Shown here piece after piece: positions 5,570-9,867 of a DNA stretch of 9,867 nt. Below the pieces are notes generated by a model. That model was not told the DNA's origin and did not search any database. It saw nothing but the letters and a program-made list of their open reading frames with translations. The position numbers and the translations under genes were made by a program. The stretch is from JBHELT01 sp046262935 (lineage in GTDB: Bacteria > Actinomycetota > CADDZG01 > JAHWKV01), in the NCBI GenBank assembly GCA_046262935.1, contig JBHELT010000070.1, forward strand, positions 1 through 9,867, read 5' to 3'. Numbering within the stretch: position 1 is the stretch's first letter; each line of letters starts with the position of its first letter.

Positions 5570-6622
5570 ATGGGGACCACCGCGGCCGTGCTTGGGGCCT
5601 CCGGTTACGCAGGGGGCGAATTGCTGAGGATCCTCGAAGGCCATGATGGCGTCGAGGTTATAGCAGCGGCAGCATCTTCGAAGGTTGGAACATCAGTGGC
5701 TGCGCACTATCCGGGCCTGGCTTCGCTGGCATCGTCGAAGTTCATCGCGGTTGACGAAGCGCTTGCCTGCGGGGCAGACGTCGTTTTCGCATCGATGCCT
5801 CATACCGAAAGCATGGCGCTGTTCGGCGGCGCTCCCGGTTCGGGCGTCAAAGTCATCGATCTTGGTGGCGACTTCAGGCTGACCGATCCACAGGCTTACG
5901 CCAGGTGGTACGGCTCTTCGCATTCGGCCCCCGACACCCTGGCGTCTTGGGTTTACGGCCTAACCGAATGGAACCGGCAAGGTATCTCGTCGGCTTCCTT
6001 GGTTGCGAACCCTGGTTGTTATGCGGCGGCATCGCTGCTTGCGCTCGGTCCTTTCGTCGAAGCGGGCATGATCGACACCTCGCTCATCCGCGTCAGCGCC
6101 CTCTCCGGGGTGTCGGGTGCGGGAAGGGCAACCGGCTCCGAGGGCCTTGGCCTCGACTTCGCATCGATGGACAACAACTCCCGGGCATACGGCGTCACGG
6201 GCCACAAACACATCGCCGAGATAGAAGAACAACTTGCGCTCCTTGCTGGTCCGGATGAGGTCGTTGTCGGCTTTACTCCCCACTTGGTTCCGATGGTGAG
6301 GGGGATCGTCACAACTTGCACCGCGCCTTCTACATCTGCCAGTTCAACAAGCGCAGTGATATCGATACTTCGCGCTCGCTACGCCGATGAACCATTCATC
6401 CGAGTGATCGGCGAGGAAGCCTTTCCCGAAACCAAGCGATTGAACGGTACCAATCTCGTCGAGGTGACCGCACGCTTCGATGAACATACCGGCGGCGTCA
6501 TCGCTATTGCGGCGATCGACAACCTGGGCAAGGGGGCGGCGGGGCAAGCTGTTCAGAACATGAACCTCATGTTCGGTTTCCCAGAGACCACCGCGCTCGT
6601 ATCAACGGGACTCGTTCCATGA
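5570..6622 (+). CDS. argC: N-acetyl-gamma-glutamyl-phosphate reductase
   Basis: NADPH-dependent reductase (350 aa) that converts N-acetylglutamyl phosphate to N-acetylglutamate semialdehyde, the third step of arginine synthesis in the cytoplasm. The N-terminal Rossmann fold starts with GASGYAGGELLRIL (9-22). The catalytic cysteine is C150 in VANPGCYAAAS, and the SGVSGAGR block (180-186), GHKHIAEI (211-218) and TPHLVPMVRGI (236-246) complete the family signatures. Length is typical. AAGGAG at 5560-5565 lies 4 nt before the ATG. It is the first gene of the arginine operon, directly behind the two ARG boxes, and its stop overlaps argJ as ATGA. An ATG at 5557 is out of frame and is not the start. 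Confidence 0.97.
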   Translation: MGTTAAVLGASGYAGGELLRILEGHDGVEVIAAAASSKVGTSVAAHYPGLASLASSKFIAVDEALACGADVVFASMPHTESMALFGGAPGSGVKVIDLGGDFRLTDPQAYARWYGSSHSAPDTLASWVYGLTEWNRQGISSASLVANPGCYAAASLLALGPFVEAGMIDTSLIRVSALSGVSGAGRATGSEGLGLDFASMDNNSRAYGVTGHKHIAEIEEQLALLAGPDEVVVGFTPHLVPMVRGIVTTCTAPSTSASSTSAVISILRARYADEPFIRVIGEEAFPETKRLNGTNLVEVTARFDEHTGGVIAIAAIDNLGKGAAGQAVQNMNLMFGFPETTALVSTGLVP

Positions 6623-7815
6623 CGGATCACACCTTCATCCCGCTGAGCGACGCAGGTGTCTGCAGCGCGAAGGGCTTCATCGCCGCTGGCATCACGGCAG
6701 GTATCAAGCGTTCAGGCAAGCCCGATCTTGCCTTGATCGTTTCCGAGCATCCTGCGACGGTCGCGGGATGCTTCACCAAGAACGCCATGGCGGCGGCGCC
6801 AGTAGTCGTCGATCGCACGAAGGTGGCGCACGGCAAGGCGCGAGCGATCGTGGTTAATTCGGGATGTGCTAATGCTGCAACCGGGCCGCGCGGGATCGAC
6901 GACGCCAACGTGATGTGCAAGACGGTATCGGGCGCCATAGGCGTCGATGAAGATCACGTTCTGGTCTGTTCGACCGGCCTGATCGGTTCTTATCTGCCGA
7001 TGGATGTCATCGCACTTGGGATCGAAAAGGCGGCGCATTCGCTGACGCGTGAGAACGACAGCCCGGCGCTGGCGATCATGACAACCGATACAAGGCCCAA
7101 GACCGTCGCCATAGCGCATCCGAGCGGATGGACGATGGGGGCCATCGCCAAGGGCGCCGGGATGATCTCGCCGAACATGGCAACCATGCTTGCCTTCATC
7201 ACGACTGACGCCGAGGTCGAAGCTGCGGTTTTGCAGGGAGCCCTCAGCAACGCGATCGAGCGGACTTTCAATCGCATCACCATCGATGCCGACACAAGCA
7301 CCAACGACACCGTTCTCGCTCTGGCCAACGGCGCGTCAGGGATCACGCCGAGCCTAACCGAGATAAGCGAAGCGCTTGATATCGTTTGCAGGTCGCTAGC
7401 CGAACAGATCGTTGCCGACGGGGAGGGTGCAACCAAGTTCGTGCGCGTCAGGGTGCGCGGGGCCCGCGACGAGTCGCAGGCTCTGACCGCGGCGCGAAAG
7501 ATCGCCGATTCTTTGCTAGTCAAAACTGCCGTATTTGGCGGTGACGCCAACTGGGGCCGGATAGCGGCAGCCATCGGCAACGCTGAGGTGGAATTCGATG
7601 CGTCGAAACTTGGTATCTCGGTGTCGGGGTTCGCTCTTTTGAACGAAGGCGTGCCATCTGCCCAAACCGTTGTGGCTCAAGCCAGAGCCAAACTCGCCGC
7701 CGACTCCGAGGTCGCGATCGTATGTGACCTGTTCATAGGACAAGCGTCGGCCGAGATACTGACCACGGATCTTTCTCCCGACTACGTCAAGTTCAACGCG
7801 GAGTATGAAACGTGA
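6619..7815 (+). CDS. argJ: Ornithine acetyltransferase (glutamate N-acetyltransferase), ArgJ
   Basis: A 398-residue precursor of the self-cleaving ArgJ enzyme, which moves the acetyl group from N-acetylornithine to glutamate, releasing ornithine and recycling the acetyl donor. The cleavage motif KGAGMISPNMATML (178-191) is intact; the chain should break before Thr189, which becomes the nucleophile of the beta subunit. Other family blocks are VVNSGCANAATG (78-89), VCSTGLIG (116-123), DADTSTNDT and DGEGATKFV, and the C-terminus ends in YVKFNAEYET, close to the usual YVxINAxYxT. Whether it is monofunctional or also uses acetyl-CoA to start the pathway cannot be read from sequence. It begins in the ATGA overlap with argC and ends in the GTGA overlap with argB. 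Confidence 0.97.
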   Translation: MTDHTFIPLSDAGVCSAKGFIAAGITAGIKRSGKPDLALIVSEHPATVAGCFTKNAMAAAPVVVDRTKVAHGKARAIVVNSGCANAATGPRGIDDANVMCKTVSGAIGVDEDHVLVCSTGLIGSYLPMDVIALGIEKAAHSLTRENDSPALAIMTTDTRPKTVAIAHPSGWTMGAIAKGAGMISPNMATMLAFITTDAEVEAAVLQGALSNAIERTFNRITIDADTSTNDTVLALANGASGITPSLTEISEALDIVCRSLAEQIVADGEGATKFVRVRVRGARDESQALTAARKIADSLLVKTAVFGGDANWGRIAAAIGNAEVEFDASKLGISVSGFALLNEGVPSAQTVVAQARAKLAADSEVAIVCDLFIGQASAEILTTDLSPDYVKFNAEYET

Positions 7816-8696
7816 GCAGCCTGCGCAAGATCGATGCTTTCGACGCAGCGACCAAGACCCAGATCCTCACGCAAGCTCTTCCCTACATCCGCCGATGGTC
7901 TGGCCGTACTGTGGTCGTGAAAGTTGGCGGAGAGATAATCGAAGACGAACAAGTCCTCGACGCGTTCGCGACCGACATAGTGCTCATGCGGTTCGTCGGG
8001 ATGCAGCCAGTGATCGTTCACGGTGGCGGCCCCCAGATATCTGAAACGATGCGGCGGTTCGGCAAAGAGCCGGTTTTCTCATCAGGCAATCGTGTAACCG
8101 ATGCCGAGACCGTCGAGATCGTGAAGATGGTGCTGCTTGGGACCATCAATAGCAAGTTGGTGTCGGTCATCAACGCGCACGGCGGCAGGGGAGCGGGCAT
8201 ATCGGGCGAAGATGGCGGGCTCCTTGTCGCCGACCGCATCTTTGCCGACGACGGCGCCGATATCGGATTCGTGGGGGAGGTTGCCCAGGTCGAGCGCGAC
8301 ATCATCGATGCACTGATCGCGAACGAGTTCATACCCATCGTCGCGTCGGTTGGGACTGGGCCCGGGGGTGCCTACAACATCAATGCCGACAGGGCCGCCG
8401 GGGCCATCGCCGGGGCCTTGGGGGCCGAGAAGGTGGTATTCCTCACCAACGTCGCGGGTCTGTATCACGACCTTGGCGACGAAGACAGCCTGATCTCTCA
8501 GACCGATACAACGAGTCTCGCCGCCTTGCTGGGCAGCGGGAGTCTCTCTGCAGGCATGATCCCCAAGATCCAAAGCGTGATCGCAGCTATCGACGCAGGT
8601 GTGCCACAAGCGCACATACTCGACGGCAGACAGCCCCACGCGTTGTTGCTCGAGATATTCACCGACGAAGGTGTGGGGACCATGGTGACTAAATGA
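7812..8696 (+). CDS. argB: Acetylglutamate kinase
   Basis: N-acetylglutamate kinase (294 aa) of the amino acid kinase fold, which makes N-acetylglutamyl phosphate from ATP. It shows KVGG (37-40), VHGGGPQIS (69-77), RVTDAETVEIVK (94-105), INAHGGRGAGISG (120-132), YNINADRAAGAIAGALGA (188-205) and GMIPKIQS (248-255). About 36 residues precede the first lysine motif, including ALPYIRRW, similar to the N-terminal helix of hexameric arginine-inhibited kinases such as that of Pseudomonas aeruginosa. The C-terminal block HILDGRQPHALLLEIFTDEG (268-287), followed by VGT, also resembles those enzymes. Feedback inhibition by arginine is therefore predicted. The residue before RVT is Asn93, where Leu, Met or Phe is common. 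The start is GTG, overlapping the argJ stop as GTGA; the stop overlaps argD as ATGA. Confidence 0.97.
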   Translation: MSSLRKIDAFDAATKTQILTQALPYIRRWSGRTVVVKVGGEIIEDEQVLDAFATDIVLMRFVGMQPVIVHGGGPQISETMRRFGKEPVFSSGNRVTDAETVEIVKMVLLGTINSKLVSVINAHGGRGAGISGEDGGLLVADRIFADDGADIGFVGEVAQVERDIIDALIANEFIPIVASVGTGPGGAYNINADRAAGAIAGALGAEKVVFLTNVAGLYHDLGDEDSLISQTDTTSLAALLGSGSLSAGMIPKIQSVIAAIDAGVPQAHILDGRQPHALLLEIFTDEGVGTMVTK

Positions 8697-9867
8697 GCAG
8701 CGCCTCGACCTTCGAAGACATCGCTGCCATAACGTCGGCCTCGGTCATGCCAACCTACAAACGCCTTGATGTTTGTTTCGCAAGAGGCGAAGGCATGTAT
8801 CTGTTCGATACCGCGGGCAAGAGTTACCTCGACTTCGTCGCCGGGATCGCTGTGACCGCCCTTGGTCATTCGCATCCTGCCGTGACCGAAGCGATCGCAG
8901 AGCAGGCTGGCAAACTCGTTCACACGTCGAACCTTTATCACACCGAACCAATGGCGAAACTGGCTGAGGCATTGAAAGAACTGACCGGCTGGTCCGACGC
9001 TAAGGTCTTCTTCGCCAACTCGGGGGCCGAGGCGAATGAATGTGCACTCAAACTGGTCAGGCGCTGGTCTCACGATAAGTACGGGTCCCAGCGCTTCGAA
9101 ACGACCGCCGCGCACGGGTCGTTCCACGGACGAACACTCGAAACGCTAGCGGCCACTGGCCAGCCGAAGAAATGGGAAGGCTTCGCGCCGCTTCCCACTG
9201 GTTTCATCCACGTCGCCTACGACGACGCCGAGGCCCTGGGTTCGGCTGTGAACGAGCGAACCTGCGCTGTGCTGCTTGAACCGGTGCAAGGCGAAGGCGG
9301 AGTGGTTGCCCCGAAAGACGACTACCTTCCTTTGGTTCGCAAGATCTGCGACGAAGCCGACCTAGCATTCATCGCCGACGAGGTGCAGACCGGATTCGGC
9401 AGGACTGGTCACTGGTTCGGTTTCCAAGCGTCATCGGCCGTGCCTGATGTGATGACCTTGGCAAAGGCCCTCGGCAACGGTCTTCCGATAGGGGCTTGCA
9501 TCGCGCGCGGCGTCTTTGCCGACGCCTTCAAACCCGGCGATCATGCAACTACCATCGGCGGTGGACCTGTGGTCTGCGCGGCCGCCCTGGCCGTCATCGA
9601 TACCATGAAGTCGCTCGATCTGCCGAGCAGGGCCGCCCAGATCGGCGCTTACCTTGAACAACGACTGCGAGGGCTCGCGACCACTCACGAGATGGTCAAG
9701 GGCTGCCGCGGGAAAGGCCTGCTTTTGGCGCTCGAACTTCATTCCGCTGTCGCGCGCCAGGTAGTTCTGAAGTCGCTCGATCAGGGCTTACTGGTGAACG
9801 ACGTCACTGCCGATGCGGTTCGGTTGTCCCCGCCCCTTATCGCCGAGAAGTCCCACTGCGATCAGGC
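8693..9867 (+). CDS. argD: Acetylornithine aminotransferase (3' end cut by window)
   Basis: A frame of 391 complete codons, open to the window edge without a stop; ArgD proteins are usually near 400 aa, so only a short C-terminus is missing. It is a class III PLP aminotransferase that converts N-acetylglutamate semialdehyde and glutamate to N-acetylornithine and 2-oxoglutarate. Visible blocks are GHSHPAVTEAI (58-68), NSGAEANECALKLVR (109-123), HGSFHGRTLETLAATGQP (141-158), LLEPVQGEGGV (194-204), ADEVQTGFGRTG with PLP-contacting D229, and TLAKALGNGLPIGA with the Schiff-base lysine K258. The phosphate-binding segment reads TTIGGGPVVCAAALAV (286-301), where the family usually has TFGGNP. The ATG start overlaps the argB stop as ATGA. 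Dual use in lysine synthesis (DapC activity) is known for some ArgD and is possible here. Confidence 0.96.
   Translation, partial: MSSASTFEDIAAITSASVMPTYKRLDVCFARGEGMYLFDTAGKSYLDFVAGIAVTALGHSHPAVTEAIAEQAGKLVHTSNLYHTEPMAKLAEALKELTGWSDAKVFFANSGAEANECALKLVRRWSHDKYGSQRFETTAAHGSFHGRTLETLAATGQPKKWEGFAPLPTGFIHVAYDDAEALGSAVNERTCAVLLEPVQGEGGVVAPKDDYLPLVRKICDEADLAFIADEVQTGFGRTGHWFGFQASSAVPDVMTLAKALGNGLPIGACIARGVFADAFKPGDHATTIGGGPVVCAAALAVIDTMKSLDLPSRAAQIGAYLEQRLRGLATTHEMVKGCRGKGLLLALELHSAVARQVVLKSLDQGLLVNDVTADAVRLSPPLIAEKSHCDQ

Noticed and set aside
6990..7580. A 196-codon open frame antisense to argJ
   Set aside because: It is a shadow of the secure argJ gene with no matching motifs and Ala/Ser-rich composition typical of such frames.
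1328..8898. Three copies of the palindrome GCGATCGC (1328-1335, 3262-3269, 8891-8898), resembling cyanobacterial HIP1
   Set aside because: All three are in-frame Ala-Ile-Ala codons (GCG ATC GCN) in pheS, pheT and argD, so codon use explains them; none lies in a spacer.
8498..9127. A 209-codon open frame antisense to argB and argD
   Set aside because: It spans the junction of two secure genes on the opposite strand and has no recognisable domain.

Overview
The window looks like chromosomal core DNA from a moderately GC-rich actinobacterium. The evidence is the gene order (SpoU-family rRNA methyltransferase, sensor kinase, pheS, pheT, then argC-argJ-argB-argD), which resembles the pheST/arg neighbourhood of Streptomyces and Mycobacterium, together with the GC-biased codon use and the TTG and GTG starts. 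A deep lineage such as Acidimicrobiia is possible, but that is inference. I see no mobile element, CRISPR array, tRNA or rRNA.

Region 1 (1-4728, + strand) reads as one tightly packed operon segment. It holds the 3' end of a 2'-O-methyltransferase gene of the TrmH/SpoU family, a soluble PAS-histidine kinase whose TTG start overlaps the methyltransferase stop (TTGA), and pheS and pheT, which overlap by ATGA and encode the two subunits of phenylalanyl-tRNA synthetase. No response regulator gene is next to the kinase, and the 20-nt gap before pheS leaves no room for a T-box or peptide attenuator.

Region 2 (4729-5569) is the least ordinary part. It carries an unrecognised 47-residue, arginine-rich protein gene on + (4911-5054) with a strong Shine-Dalgarno sequence. 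A DUF6941-like gene (5479-5051, -) converges on it. Their stop codons share one palindromic CTAG. The leader of the - strand gene contains a perfect 7-bp hairpin whose loop is its Shine-Dalgarno sequence.

Region 3 (5480-9867) is the arginine cluster. Two adjacent ARG-box-like sites, 20 bp centre to centre, lie just before argC, and the first covers a perfect TATAAT. Then argC, argJ, argB and argD follow, each overlapping the next by four bases (ATGA, GTGA, ATGA). They encode steps from N-acetylglutamate to N-acetylornithine, plus the ArgJ acetyl-transfer step that yields ornithine. argD runs off the window end. Arginine control is predicted at two levels: ArgR at the operator, and feedback on ArgB, whose N-terminal extension resembles that of arginine-sensitive hexameric kinases.

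No obviously new multi-gene system is present. The best leads are the small basic gene, the DUF6941-like gene with its leader hairpin, and the shared control region between that gene and argC.
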